Assembly (NCBI GenBank): GCA_964511385.1
Contig: CAZEFE010000001.1
Span: 372,001-436,000, forward strand
DNA: 64,000 bases
From: CAILHX01 sp964511385
GTDB taxonomy: Bacteria > Pseudomonadota > Gammaproteobacteria > Burkholderiales > Methylophilaceae
Direction of reading: 5' to 3'
Part shown: in pieces, positions 36,586 to 46,183 of the stretch
How the letters are laid out: every line of letters starts with the position of its first letter
Numbering within the stretch: the stretch's first letter is position 1
Position numbers and translations under genes: made by a program
Notes under the pieces: model-generated
The model's database searches: none
What the model was told of the DNA's origin: nothing
The model's input: only the letters and a program-made list of their open reading frames with translations

Positions 36586-36656
36586 AGTTGTTAGTCGCTA
36601 GTCGCTAGTTCGGATGAAGGGTTTCAACCAGGACTAACGTCTAACGACTAGCAACT
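36586..36656. repeat. Imperfect inverted repeat built of TAGTCG-type units
   Basis: Left arm 36586-36609 contains the iterated unit TTAGTCGCTAGTCGCTAG; the right arm 36633-36656, reverse-complemented, gives the same pattern with about five transitions/transversions over 24 bases. The 23-base centre is unrelated. It fills the gap between ilvC and psd. It looks like a REP-type element or a processed terminator; no T-run follows. Confidence 0.6.
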
Positions 36657-36663
36657 ATTTTCT

Positions 36664-37692
<1,029 letters not shown>

Positions 37693-37705
37693 TCAATAAA
37701 ATCAG

Positions 37706-38197
37706 TTAAACCTTGAGAATGCGGTCTCCGCGACCGATCCCAGATGCTCCGGTGCGTACTGTTTCCAGTATCGCGGTTTTGTCCACGGCTTCCAGGAAGG
37801 CGTCCAGTTTGGCGCAGGAGCCTGTCAGTTCAATGGTGTAGCTGCCATCGGCCACGTCGATGATGCGTCCGCGGAAAATGTCGGACATGTGCTTCATTTC
37901 CTCGCGGTAGCTGCCAGTGGCCTTGACCTTGACCAGCATCAGTTCGCGCTCGATGTGGCGACCGTCGTTGAGATCCAGTACCTTGACCACGTCAATCAAC
38001 TTGTTCAGTTGCTTGATGATCTGTTCGATCACTTCATCGGAACCCGAAGTCACAATCGTCATGCGTGACAGCGTTGCATCCTCGGTGGGCGCCACGGTCA
38101 GCGATTCGATGTTGTAGCCGCGCGCCGAAAACAGTCCGGCAACGCGTGACAGGGCGCCCGCTTCGTTTTCCATCAGCAGGGAAATAATGTGCTTCAT
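37706..38197 (-). CDS. ilvH: Acetolactate synthase small (regulatory) subunit
   Basis: A 163-residue regulatory subunit with an N-terminal ACT domain (MKHIISLLMENEAGALSRVAGLFSARGYNIESL) and a conserved C-terminal domain (TGSCAKLDAFLEAV). It binds valine and gives feedback control of the large subunit. Start codon shares a base with the ilvI stop (ATG/TAA junction at 38197), so the two subunits are coupled for equimolar synthesis. Confidence 0.96.
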   Translation of the reverse strand: MKHIISLLMENEAGALSRVAGLFSARGYNIESLTVAPTEDATLSRMTIVTSGSDEVIEQIIKQLNKLIDVVKVLDLNDGRHIERELMLVKVKATGSYREEMKHMSDIFRGRIIDVADGSYTIELTGSCAKLDAFLEAVDKTAILETVRTGASGIGRGDRILKV

Positions 38198-39915
38198 TAC
38201 AGTTCCTCCGCCAGGATGATTTCGGACAGGCCCTTGCCGTTCGGCACCATGGGGAACACGTTTTCCTTCTGGTCGGTGATGAAGTTCATGAACACAAAGC
38301 GGTCCTTCATCGCAAAAGCCTCTTTCAGCGCGCCTTCCACGTCGCCCGGTTTTTCGATGCGCATGCCGACATGGCCGTAGGATTCGGCCAGTTTGACAAA
38401 GTCGGGCAGGGCTTCCACGTACGATTCCGAATAACGGTTCTCATAGAAGAATTCCTGCCATTGGCGCACCATGCCCAGGTAACGGTTGTTCAGCAAAATC
38501 ACCTTGATCGGCAGGTGGTACTGCTTGCAGGTGGACAGCTCCTGGATGTTCATCTGGATGCTGCCCTCGCCGGTGATACAGGCCACCTGCGCTTGGGGAT
38601 AAGCGAACTGCGCGCCCATGGCATAGGGCAGGCCCACGCCCATGGTGCCCAGGCCGCCGGAATTCAGCCAGCGGCGCGGCTTGTCGAACTTGTAGTATTG
38701 CGCCGCCCACATCTGGTGCTGACCCACGTCCGAGGTCACAATGGCGTCACCCTTGGTGACTTCCCACAGTTTTTCCACCACGTACTGCGGCTTGATGATG
38801 TCGCCGGAAGCGGCATAGCCCAAACAGGACTTGCCTCGCCATTCTTCGATTTTCTGCCACCATGACTTCACTGCATGGCTATGGCTCGGTTTTTCGGAGT
38901 CATCCAGCAATTGCAGCATGTCAGCCAACACGGATTTCACGTCGCCGACGATGGGGATATCCACCTTCACCCGTTTGGAAATGGAGGAAGGATCCACGTC
39001 GATATGGATGATTGTGCGCGGGTTCTCGAAAAAGTGTTCTGGATTGCCGATCACGCGGTCGTCGAAGCGCGCACCCACGGCCAGCAGCACATCGCATTCC
39101 TGCATCGCCATGTTGGCTTCCAGCGTGCCGTGCATGCCCAGCATGCCGAGGAATTGTTTGTCCGTAGCCGGATAACCGCCCAGACCCATCAGGGTGTTGG
39201 TTATCGGATATCCCAGCTTTTTCACCAGTTTGGTCAGCAAGTCGGCCGCGTCGCCCAGCACCACGCCGCCGCCGGTGTAAATCATCGGTCGTTTGGCTTC
39301 CAGCAGCAGTTTGAGCGCTTTCTTGATTTGTCCGGAATGGCCTTTCAGCACCGGGCTGTAAGAGCGCAATTCGATGCTCTTCGGATATTCGAAAGTGGTC
39401 AGTTGCGCGGTAATATCCTTGGGCACGTCTACTACCACCGGGCCGGGGCGACCGCTGGCGGCAATGTAGAAGGCTTTCTTAATGGTGACGGCCAGGTCGT
39501 TGATGTCCTTCACCAGGAAGTTATGCTTCACGCAGGGGCGGGTAATGCCCACCATGTCTACTTCCTGAAAGGCGTCCATGCCAATCACGGGGGTTGGCAC
39601 CTGGCCGGAAATAACCACGAGCGGCACGGAGTCCATATACGCCGTGGCAATGCCGGTAATCGCATTGGTTGCACCGGGACCGGAGGTCACCAGCGCAACG
39701 CCCACATCGCCGGTGGCGCGCGCATAGGCATCAGCCGCATGCACGGCTGCCTGTTCGTGACGCACCAGAATGTGCTTGAACTTGTCCTGCTTGAAAATTT
39801 CGTCGTAAATATTGAGCACTGCCCCGCCAGGATAGCCAAACAGGAATTTGACCCCCTCCTCCTGCAAGCAGCGAATGACGATTTCCGCGCCAGTGATTGA
39901 ACCCGATGATCCCAT
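38197..39915 (-). CDS. ilvI: Acetolactate synthase large (catalytic) subunit
   Basis: A 572-residue ThDP/FAD enzyme for the first step of branched-chain amino acid synthesis. The ThDP Glu region is LFGYPGGAVLNIYDEIF followed by HEQAAVHAADAYARATG; the Mg/ThDP motif is GEGSIQMNIQELSTC and NRYLGMVRQWQ. Start MGSSGSITGAEIVI. First gene of ilvIHC; the 123-base gap to the next upstream gene holds no recognisable leader peptide or attenuator. Confidence 0.96.
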   Translation of the reverse strand: MGSSGSITGAEIVIRCLQEEGVKFLFGYPGGAVLNIYDEIFKQDKFKHILVRHEQAAVHAADAYARATGDVGVALVTSGPGATNAITGIATAYMDSVPLVVISGQVPTPVIGMDAFQEVDMVGITRPCVKHNFLVKDINDLAVTIKKAFYIAASGRPGPVVVDVPKDITAQLTTFEYPKSIELRSYSPVLKGHSGQIKKALKLLLEAKRPMIYTGGGVVLGDAADLLTKLVKKLGYPITNTLMGLGGYPATDKQFLGMLGMHGTLEANMAMQECDVLLAVGARFDDRVIGNPEHFFENPRTIIHIDVDPSSISKRVKVDIPIVGDVKSVLADMLQLLDDSEKPSHSHAVKSWWQKIEEWRGKSCLGYAASGDIIKPQYVVEKLWEVTKGDAIVTSDVGQHQMWAAQYYKFDKPRRWLNSGGLGTMGVGLPYAMGAQFAYPQAQVACITGEGSIQMNIQELSTCKQYHLPIKVILLNNRYLGMVRQWQEFFYENRYSESYVEALPDFVKLAESYGHVGMRIEKPGDVEGALKEAFAMKDRFVFMNFITDQKENVFPMVPNGKGLSEIILAEEL

Positions 39916-40038
39916 ATTAAGAATGTGACTACTTTGAATTTATTGCGAAACTCTGAACAGTAACTGTTCGGGGCGCTTTGGTCAAGGTTGAAGCAGTTGC
40001 CGGAACAAAATTAAGAGACTGCAGATTTTTATCGACGC

Positions 40039-40938
40039 CTATTCCTGAACGATGGTGGCCACTACGCAATTACCGGTGCCACGATATTCCAGATGGCTAA
40101 AACACATGCTGCGCGATATGGCGATTCCGCGACCATGATTGTCCATCATGCGCTCCACGCTCATTTCCAGGTAAGGGGTCCAGTCAAAGCCGTCGCCTTC
40201 GTCCTGGATGGTGAATACCAGGTTTTTGCCGTCCCGCCTGAAACTGGCGGTGGCAGATTTTTGGGCATATTGCGGCAAAGTTAGCCGGTGTTCGATTTCC
40301 TCGTGCCAATCATCTGCCGCAACCAGACTGGATTTTTCATCATAAGTGATACCCAGGTTGCCGTGTTCGATGGCATTCAGCATCAATTCCATCAGGCCCA
40401 TGTTGGCGGATTCCCGGGAGGGGCAGATGGAGGCCAGCAGCATGGCAATGTGCCGTGCATCCGCAGGGGTCTTGAACGAGAACTGCGCGCTGTCGAGATG
40501 GGCCAGCGCGCGTTGTTTGTATTCGGCGTATTCCGACCCTTGAATGCGTTCGGCACGATCGCGTAATGCGGTCGCCACCACCACGCGCAACACGTCGGCA
40601 TTAAATGGCTTGGTCAGGTAGTAATAGGCGCCGGCCTTCAGGCCCTCTACCACTTGTTCCGACATGGAGGAAGCCGTTTGCAGGATGACGGGCAGCAGTT
40701 TCAACTGCGCATCCTGTTTGATCCGCTGCAATACTTCGATGCCGTCAATCCCCGGCATCATGCGATCCAGCAGCACGGCGTCGAATCTGTCCGGTTCCGC
40801 CTGCAGTTTGGCCCACGCCTCTTCCCCGCTATTAGCCAGCACTAGTTCATAGTCGAAGCCATCCAGGAACTCGCTGATGACAATCTGGTTGAGAGGGTCG
40901 TCATCCACGACCAGCAGGACAGGTTGATTGGTGCTCAC
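40039..40938 (-). CDS. Response regulator with C-terminal HATPase (anti-sigma/kinase-like) domain
   Basis: A 299-residue protein: receiver domain (~1-125) with acidic pocket VVDDD, phospho-acceptor Asp in VLLDRMMPG (~58) and Lys in YLTKPF; then an HATPase_c domain (~150-299) with N box ELMLNAIEHGN, G1 DEGDGFDW and G2 HGRGI. Joining a receiver directly to an RsbW-type GHKL ATPase gives an output that would bind or phosphorylate a protein partner rather than DNA. Coupled to the upstream histidine kinase by an ATGA overlap, so that kinase is its likely donor. Partner unknown. Confidence 0.85.
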   Translation of the reverse strand: MSTNQPVLLVVDDDPLNQIVISEFLDGFDYELVLANSGEEAWAKLQAEPDRFDAVLLDRMMPGIDGIEVLQRIKQDAQLKLLPVILQTASSMSEQVVEGLKAGAYYYLTKPFNADVLRVVVATALRDRAERIQGSEYAEYKQRALAHLDSAQFSFKTPADARHIAMLLASICPSRESANMGLMELMLNAIEHGNLGITYDEKSSLVAADDWHEEIEHRLTLPQYAQKSATASFRRDGKNLVFTIQDEGDGFDWTPYLEMSVERMMDNHGRGIAISRSMCFSHLEYRGTGNCVVATIVQE

Positions 40939-42857
40939 GGGGCTTCTCCTGCTGGTGTTGTCTGTTCGAACGGAAGTATAAAAATCAGGGACGATCCGCG
41001 CTCGGGGTTGTTTTCGGCATGGATGGAGCCGCCATGTAATTCTACAATCTGGCGGCAGATGGCCAGCCCCAGTCCGGTACCGCCGCTGCCGCTGCGAGTT
41101 TTGCTGCTTTGTACGAATTCGTCGAAGATGCTCTCCAGTTCATCGGGAGGGATGCCAATGCCTTCATCCTGTACCTTGACCAGCACTCCCGCAATGCCCG
41201 GGTCTCCCGATCTGCGCCCGGGGATTTCTGTCAGGCTTGCGCTGATGCGGATGACGCTGGTGGTGGGGGAAAACTTGATGGCGTTGGACAGCAGGTTGTC
41301 CAGTACTTGGCCCACCCTGACGCCGTCGCACGTGGCAAGCAGGCCGGATGGTACTCCCGAATAATCGATCTTCACCGCTTTTTCATGCGCCAGGATGCCG
41401 AGCGCATCCACTGCCTTCTGCACCAGCGTGCGCATGTCATGGGTCGCTTTTATCATGGCGATCTTGTTGGCTTCGAGTTTGGACAAATCCAGCAGGTCGT
41501 TGAGCAGCAACAACAGGCGGTCGCCGCTTTTGGCAATATGGTCGAAATATTCGCGCAGTTTGGCAACGGGGGCTTCGGCCAGGGCGGTTTTCTCCAGGCC
41601 GAGGCGGGCAAATGAGAGTATGGCGTGCATCGGTGTGCGCAACTCGTGCGACATGTTGGCGAGAAATTGGGATTTTGCCTGATTGGCCTTCTCCGCCTCC
41701 ATCTGCGCTTTGCTTGCCTCGCGGGTGCGCACTTCGACCAGCGCTTCCAGGTTTTCGCGATGCTGGCTCAGTTCCGCCGCGGACTGTATTTTCTCGGTAA
41801 TGTCTTCCTGGATCGCAAGGTAGTGCGTGATGGTGCCATCGGCTTGCCGGACCGGGGAAATATGCGCATGGTCAATGTAGATGGTGCCGTCTTTGCGCCG
41901 GTTATAGAGTTCGCCGTGCCAGGTGCGCCCCTCGGCCAGGGTTTCCCATAAATCCGCATAATTGGTATTCCGGCTTTGCTCGGATTGCAGGATATTGGGA
42001 TTCCTGCCAAGGACTTCGCTCCGGCTGTACCCGGTAGCTTCGGTATAGCGCTGGTTGACGTACTCGATCTCGGCGTTGAGGTTGGTGATAACGATGCTGT
42101 TGGGGTTTTGCTCCACCGCCAGCCAGAATTTGCGTAGTTCCTGCTCCCGGCTGGCGACCTGGGTTGACATGCTGCTCAAGCCGTCGCTGATGGCTGCGAA
42201 TTCGTGGTAAACCAGATCTTCCGTTACGCCCTGGTATTCTCCGGCGGCCATGCGCTCCGTGCGCTTGACCAGGGCGGTCAAGGGCTGTTCCAGGATGCGC
42301 TGGAACAGCAGCCTGACCGACAGGAACAGGGCGGCAATGACCAGCAGCATGGTGACGAGGCCAACTAGTAGCAGATGGTGTCGCATCTGTTGGTAGAACA
42401 GTGGCGTCACCCCCAGTTCCAGCGCGCCGACCTTGGCGCCCGCGTGCAGGATCTCGGTCCGGGTCATGATTTGGTCGCTGTTGGAGGTGGTGACGATTGC
42501 GCGCTGGTGTGCGTAGATGACACGTCCATTGTCATCGGTAATTTTCAGATAAGCGATTTCCTGGTTTTCGGTAAATGAGTTGCCGATCTTGCGAATCAGG
42601 TCATCGTCAATATTCCACAACGGCAATTCGAGCGTGTCGCGCAGATGGGTGAGATATTGCACGGATTTCTGCCGGTATATCTGCTCCGCTTGCTTGGAGA
42701 GATACAAAAAGTTGCCCAGCAGGGCGAACAGCGATACCAGGACCACAATGGCGATCAGCCAGCCCAAGAAATCGTGGGAAATGGAGCGCCGCCGCCATTG
42801 GCCGGGCGGGGAGTTGTTCCTGTTGGGCTGGCTATCGTGCTGGGCTGTCTGGGCCAT
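40935..42857 (-). CDS. Membrane PAS-domain sensor histidine kinase
   Basis: A 640-residue kinase. Two membrane helices (~30-53 and ~163-187) flank a ~110-residue periplasmic region; then HAMP (~190-240), PAS/PAC (~245-365, VITNLNAEIEYVNQRYTEATGYSR), a coiled coil, HisKA with FLANMSHELRTPMHAIL and a HATPase with DNLLSNAIKFSP, DEGIGIP and GTGLGLAICR. All catalytic boxes are intact. Its start overlaps the end of the binding-protein gene by 26 bases and its stop overlaps the receiver-HATPase gene, so the three are coupled. Confidence 0.92.
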   Translation of the reverse strand: MAQTAQHDSQPNRNNSPPGQWRRRSISHDFLGWLIAIVVLVSLFALLGNFLYLSKQAEQIYRQKSVQYLTHLRDTLELPLWNIDDDLIRKIGNSFTENQEIAYLKITDDNGRVIYAHQRAIVTTSNSDQIMTRTEILHAGAKVGALELGVTPLFYQQMRHHLLLVGLVTMLLVIAALFLSVRLLFQRILEQPLTALVKRTERMAAGEYQGVTEDLVYHEFAAISDGLSSMSTQVASREQELRKFWLAVEQNPNSIVITNLNAEIEYVNQRYTEATGYSRSEVLGRNPNILQSEQSRNTNYADLWETLAEGRTWHGELYNRRKDGTIYIDHAHISPVRQADGTITHYLAIQEDITEKIQSAAELSQHRENLEALVEVRTREASKAQMEAEKANQAKSQFLANMSHELRTPMHAILSFARLGLEKTALAEAPVAKLREYFDHIAKSGDRLLLLLNDLLDLSKLEANKIAMIKATHDMRTLVQKAVDALGILAHEKAVKIDYSGVPSGLLATCDGVRVGQVLDNLLSNAIKFSPTTSVIRISASLTEIPGRRSGDPGIAGVLVKVQDEGIGIPPDELESIFDEFVQSSKTRSGSGGTGLGLAICRQIVELHGGSIHAENNPERGSSLIFILPFEQTTPAGEAP

Positions 42858-43662
42858 GTGCTTTCTCTGTCAGCTTGGCGGCTTCCTTGAGCGCCAGTGT
42901 TTTCCATCGTTGCTCGATGTTGCGGCGGGTGCCGTTGGCAGAAATGACCCGGTATCCCTGATCGAACTTATGGCGTGCCCATGTGCCTTGCGGGTGCCTG
43001 GTGCTGAATCCGATGTGTGATTGTAGCGTGCCGCTGGGGAAGGCTTGCTGCACCTGGTCTTGCAACCCGGCCCGAGCCAGCCGGGCATCGAGCGGATTGA
43101 TTTCGTTGGTGTTCGCCAGCAATGCCGCATCCAGCCTGCCCTTGGCCAGCTTCCGCAGATTGGACTCGTCCGATTCCGCTTCTTCAAATACCACGATCCC
43201 GCGATCTTGCAGCGCGTAAATGGACGGGGGGTACTCGTAGCCGTGCACGACCCCCACCAACGTACCTTTAGGCAGTTCTTCTTCCCGGGTGGCGTTCAGG
43301 GGCTTCTTGCGGGAAGTAATGAAATCCGTGTGGCAGACGAACAGCGGCTGCTCGGAGAACAGGATTTTGCCGGTAAATTGCGGCAGCCATGACATGCTGA
43401 AACAGGCGGCGACCTTGCCGGTTAATACCATATTCTTGCAGCGGGCATAGGGAACGACCGAAAACTCCACCTTGACCCCGACAGCCTTGAACGCGGCCTG
43501 GACGATTTCATTGGCAAAGCCGGTGCCGTCACGATTCGACCATGGGGGGGCGGCATCTTCGACGGCAATGACCAGCGGGGCGGAAGCGGCGGTGCCGGGA
43601 ATCAGCTGCACGAGTAGCAGGAGCGCAGCGAGAAGATGTTTGTAGCGGGCGGCAACACCCAT
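42832..43662 (-). CDS. Family 3 periplasmic substrate-binding protein linked to a histidine kinase
   Basis: A 276-residue exported protein with a signal peptide (LLAALLLLVQLIPGTAASAP) and an SBP_bac_3 fold: LVIAVEDAAPPWSNRDGTGFANEIVQAAFKAVGVKVEF, then VPYARCKNMVLTGKVAACFS. No ABC permease or ATPase genes adjoin; instead the gene overlaps a histidine kinase, so it may present a small ligand (amino-acid-like) to the kinase's periplasmic region. Alternatively it is a transport orphan. Confidence 0.82.
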   Translation of the reverse strand: MGVAARYKHLLAALLLLVQLIPGTAASAPLVIAVEDAAPPWSNRDGTGFANEIVQAAFKAVGVKVEFSVVPYARCKNMVLTGKVAACFSMSWLPQFTGKILFSEQPLFVCHTDFITSRKKPLNATREEELPKGTLVGVVHGYEYPPSIYALQDRGIVVFEEAESDESNLRKLAKGRLDAALLANTNEINPLDARLARAGLQDQVQQAFPSGTLQSHIGFSTRHPQGTWARHKFDQGYRVISANGTRRNIEQRWKTLALKEAAKLTEKAHGPDSPAR

Positions 43663-43742
43663 GTACGGTTCCTTTGCGAGTTGCCCGCGCGCTGGGGCGG
43701 GCGGTGCGGCATGTTGTTTTTACAAGGTAGCTGGCGCTATCT

Positions 43743-44591
43743 TTATTTATTGGGGGAACTTTGCTCAAATCTCATGGAAAGGTCAACCGCCTTGACGTCC
43801 TTGGTCAGGCTGCCGACCGAGATGCGGTCTACTCCGGTTTCCGCAACGGCACGAACGGTGTCTAGGTTGATGCCGCCGGAAGCTTCCAGCACGGCGCGGT
43901 TACGGTTCAGGGTGACTGCCTGACGCAGGGTTTCCAGGTCAAAGTTGTCCAGCAATATCAGGTTGGCGCCGGCATCCAGCGCCTGTTCCAGTTGTGTCAG
44001 GGTTTCTACTTCAATCTGGATTGGCAAGCCTGTCTGCAGCGCATGGGCTGCAGACAGCGCTTGCGCAATGCCGCCGGCCGCGGCGATGTGGTTTTCCTTG
44101 ATCAGGATACCGTCGTCCAGCCGCAGGCGCTGGTTCTGCCCGCCGCCTACCGTTACGGCATATTTTTGCGCCATCCTTAACCCGGGCAGCGTTTTGCGCG
44201 TATCCATGACGATGGCGTGCGTGCCGCGTATTGCATCGACATAGGTTCTGGTGGCCGTGGCGGTGGCGGAAAGCGTTTGCAGGAAATTGAGCGCGCTCCG
44301 CTCCGCAGTGAGCAAGGCGCGCGCATTGCCGGAGATCATACAAATGGTTTGATCGGGCGTCATGGCGGCGCCTTCCTCTACCAGCCACACAACCGTGGCA
44401 GCGGGATCCAGTTGCGAGAAGCAGGCGTCGAACCATTGCCTTCCGCACAAAATCGCCTGTTCGCGGCAGACAATGGTCGCGCTGGCGCGCGCATCCTGCG
44501 CGATTAGGCGTGCGGTGAAATCGGCCTGGCCGATATCTTCCGCCAGCGCGGCGGCAACTTGTTGCTGGATGATGTCGTCTGATGGGCGCAT
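43743..44591 (-). CDS. nadC: Nicotinate-nucleotide pyrophosphorylase (quinolinate phosphoribosyltransferase)
   Basis: A 282-residue type II phosphoribosyltransferase making nicotinate mononucleotide from quinolinate and PRPP in de novo NAD synthesis. Motifs: ALNFLQTLSATATATRTYVD, DTRKTLPGLRMAQKYAV, GGGQNQRLRLDDGILIKENHI and the C-terminal EASGGINLDTVRAVAETGVDRISVG. Standalone; divergent from the GST gene by 48 bases. Confidence 0.96.
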   Translation of the reverse strand: MRPSDDIIQQQVAAALAEDIGQADFTARLIAQDARASATIVCREQAILCGRQWFDACFSQLDPAATVVWLVEEGAAMTPDQTICMISGNARALLTAERSALNFLQTLSATATATRTYVDAIRGTHAIVMDTRKTLPGLRMAQKYAVTVGGGQNQRLRLDDGILIKENHIAAAGGIAQALSAAHALQTGLPIQIEVETLTQLEQALDAGANLILLDNFDLETLRQAVTLNRNRAVLEASGGINLDTVRAVAETGVDRISVGSLTKDVKAVDLSMRFEQSSPNK

Positions 44592-44639
44592 GAATGCATT
44601 ATAATAGCTGTCCTAACGATCAAAAACAGAACTTCCCGT

Positions 44640-45242
44640 ATGAAGCTTTTTATGACACCCAATAGTCCGTATGCCCGCAAGGTGCGCGTGGTGCTGGCGG
44701 AAAAGCGCATAGATTGCGAGCACGAGCAGGTGGTGTTGTCCGCCCCCGACTGTCCTGTTCCGGCCTTTAACCCGCTGGGCAAGGTGCCGACCCTGGTGCT
44801 GGATGACGGTACGGCGCTGTACGATTCTCCGGTGATTACCGATTACCTGGATAAAAAAACCCCGGTGACCCGCCTGATTCCCCAGGGTGACCGCGTGGAG
44901 GTCAAGCGCTGGGAAGCGCTGGCTGATGGCATCTGCGATGCGGCGGTCGCGATCGTCATGGAATTGCGGCGCCCGGAAGCCGCGCAGGATGCTACGCAGA
45001 TTGCACGGCAGCGGCTCAAGATCGAGCGCGGCTTGCAAGTCCTGGCAACAGACCTGGGCGACAAGAAATGGTGCGTAGCCAATGCCTTGAGCCTGGCAGA
45101 TATCGCTGTGGGCTGTGCATTGGGCTACATCAGTTTCCGCATGCCGGAGCTTGACTGGCGCGGCAGCTACCCCAATCTCGTAGCGCTCTACGACCAGCTC
45201 ATGCAGCGCAAGGCGTTCCAGGATACCCAGCCGCAACCGTAG
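44640..45242 (+). CDS. Glutathione S-transferase family protein
   Basis: A 200-residue GST: thioredoxin-fold N-terminal domain (MKLFMTPNSPYARKVRVVL; ~1-78, with the cis-Pro in GKVPTLV and the GSH gamma-Glu site LYDSPVI) and a helical C-terminal domain (KWCVANALSLADIAVGCALGY). Resembles YibF-type GSTs. Substrate unknown. Ends 5 bases before an exceptionally long terminator. Confidence 0.9.
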   Translation: MKLFMTPNSPYARKVRVVLAEKRIDCEHEQVVLSAPDCPVPAFNPLGKVPTLVLDDGTALYDSPVITDYLDKKTPVTRLIPQGDRVEVKRWEALADGICDAAVAIVMELRRPEAAQDATQIARQRLKIERGLQVLATDLGDKKWCVANALSLADIAVGCALGYISFRMPELDWRGSYPNLVALYDQLMQRKAFQDTQPQP

Positions 45243-45247
45243 TCTGT

Positions 45248-45297
45248 CGGCAAGGCATAAAAAATGGCGCTTCGGCGCCATTTTTTATGCCTTGCCG
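45248..45297. terminator. Very long perfect bidirectional hairpin (23-base arms, TTCG loop)
   Basis: Arms 45248-45270 and 45275-45297 are perfectly complementary around a stabilising TTCG tetraloop. Internal A6/T6 tracts mean either strand yields a GC stem followed by a T-run. Terminates the GST gene. The 112 bases that follow before the next gene hold no feature I recognise beyond a likely promoter. Confidence 0.95.
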
Positions 45298-45409
45298 CTA
45301 TGCCGCCCCATTGCTGATCGGCCATGGTTGCCGTTTCTGAGAGATACGTCTAATATCACCACATCCTAAAAAAGGTTTATCGGCGTGTCGTGATTTGAGG
45401 GGGGTGGGA

Positions 45410-46183
45410 ATGCGCAACATCAAGCTGTTCGAGTCCGAAACACACCGGTTTATTCTGCTCAATGAGAGCGAGCCGGGAGAAGAAGAGGGCATTCGTTCCA
45501 ATCAGTACCTGGTCATGCATGGCGAATCCGGCGTGCTGCTTGATCCCGGTGGTTTTGGCGTGATGCCGAGAGTGCTGGCGGAACTGCTGCGCTACATGAA
45601 TCCCCAGCAAATCAAGGGTATTTTCCTTTCGCACCAGGATCCGGACATTGTCGGCGGCATTTCCACCTGGCTGGAACTGACCGATTGCCCGGTGTATGTT
45701 TCCCAAATCTGGATGCGGTTTTTGCCGCATTACGGTCTGAAGGACATGTCCTGCTTTTCCGGGGTGCCGGACGAGGGCATGGTCTGCGACATCACGCCGG
45801 AATTCCGGCTCAAGGTTGTGCCTGCCCACTTCCTGCACTCGGAAGGGCAGATCAATGTGTATGACCCGGTTTCCAAAATCCTGTTTACCGGCGACATCGG
45901 CGCAGCCATGTTGCCGCTGGACAAGGACGATGCGTTTGTGGACGATTTCGAGCGCCACCTGCCGTACATTGCCGGGTTCCATCGCCGCTACATGTGCTCC
46001 AACAAGGCCATCCGCTGCTGGCTGGATAACATCGCCGGGCTGGAAATCGACATGATTGCGCCGCAGCATGGCCCGGTGTATCGCGGCCGGGCGGTGACCG
46101 ATTTTCTTGGCTGGATAAAAGACCTGCAATGCGGTATTGACCTGATGCAGAGCGGCGCTTATTTCCCCAAAGAATCCCGATGA
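45410..46183 (+). CDS. ODP-type (oxygen-binding di-iron) metallo-beta-lactamase-fold protein
   Basis: A 257-residue MBL-fold protein of the flavodiiron-related ODP group. The first metal motif is SHQDPDI (His75, Asp77, Asp79) rather than HxHxDH, with further ligands in VPAHFLHSEG, FTGDIGAAM and APQHGPVY. ODP-family members bind oxygen at a di-iron site and act as sensors or oxygen reservoirs (known from spirochaete chemotaxis). ATG 45410 follows a G-rich ribosome site. Its stop overlaps the start of a GGDEF-EAL gene (ATGA), so the two are co-translated; an oxygen- or redox-dependent input to c-di-GMP is the natural reading. Confidence 0.82.
   Translation: MRNIKLFESETHRFILLNESEPGEEEGIRSNQYLVMHGESGVLLDPGGFGVMPRVLAELLRYMNPQQIKGIFLSHQDPDIVGGISTWLELTDCPVYVSQIWMRFLPHYGLKDMSCFSGVPDEGMVCDITPEFRLKVVPAHFLHSEGQINVYDPVSKILFTGDIGAAMLPLDKDDAFVDDFERHLPYIAGFHRRYMCSNKAIRCWLDNIAGLEIDMIAPQHGPVYRGRAVTDFLGWIKDLQCGIDLMQSGAYFPKESR

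Noticed and set aside
38875..39900. Plus-strand frame opposite ilvI (341 codons)
   Set aside because: Shadow of the acetolactate synthase reading frame; composition is not protein-like.
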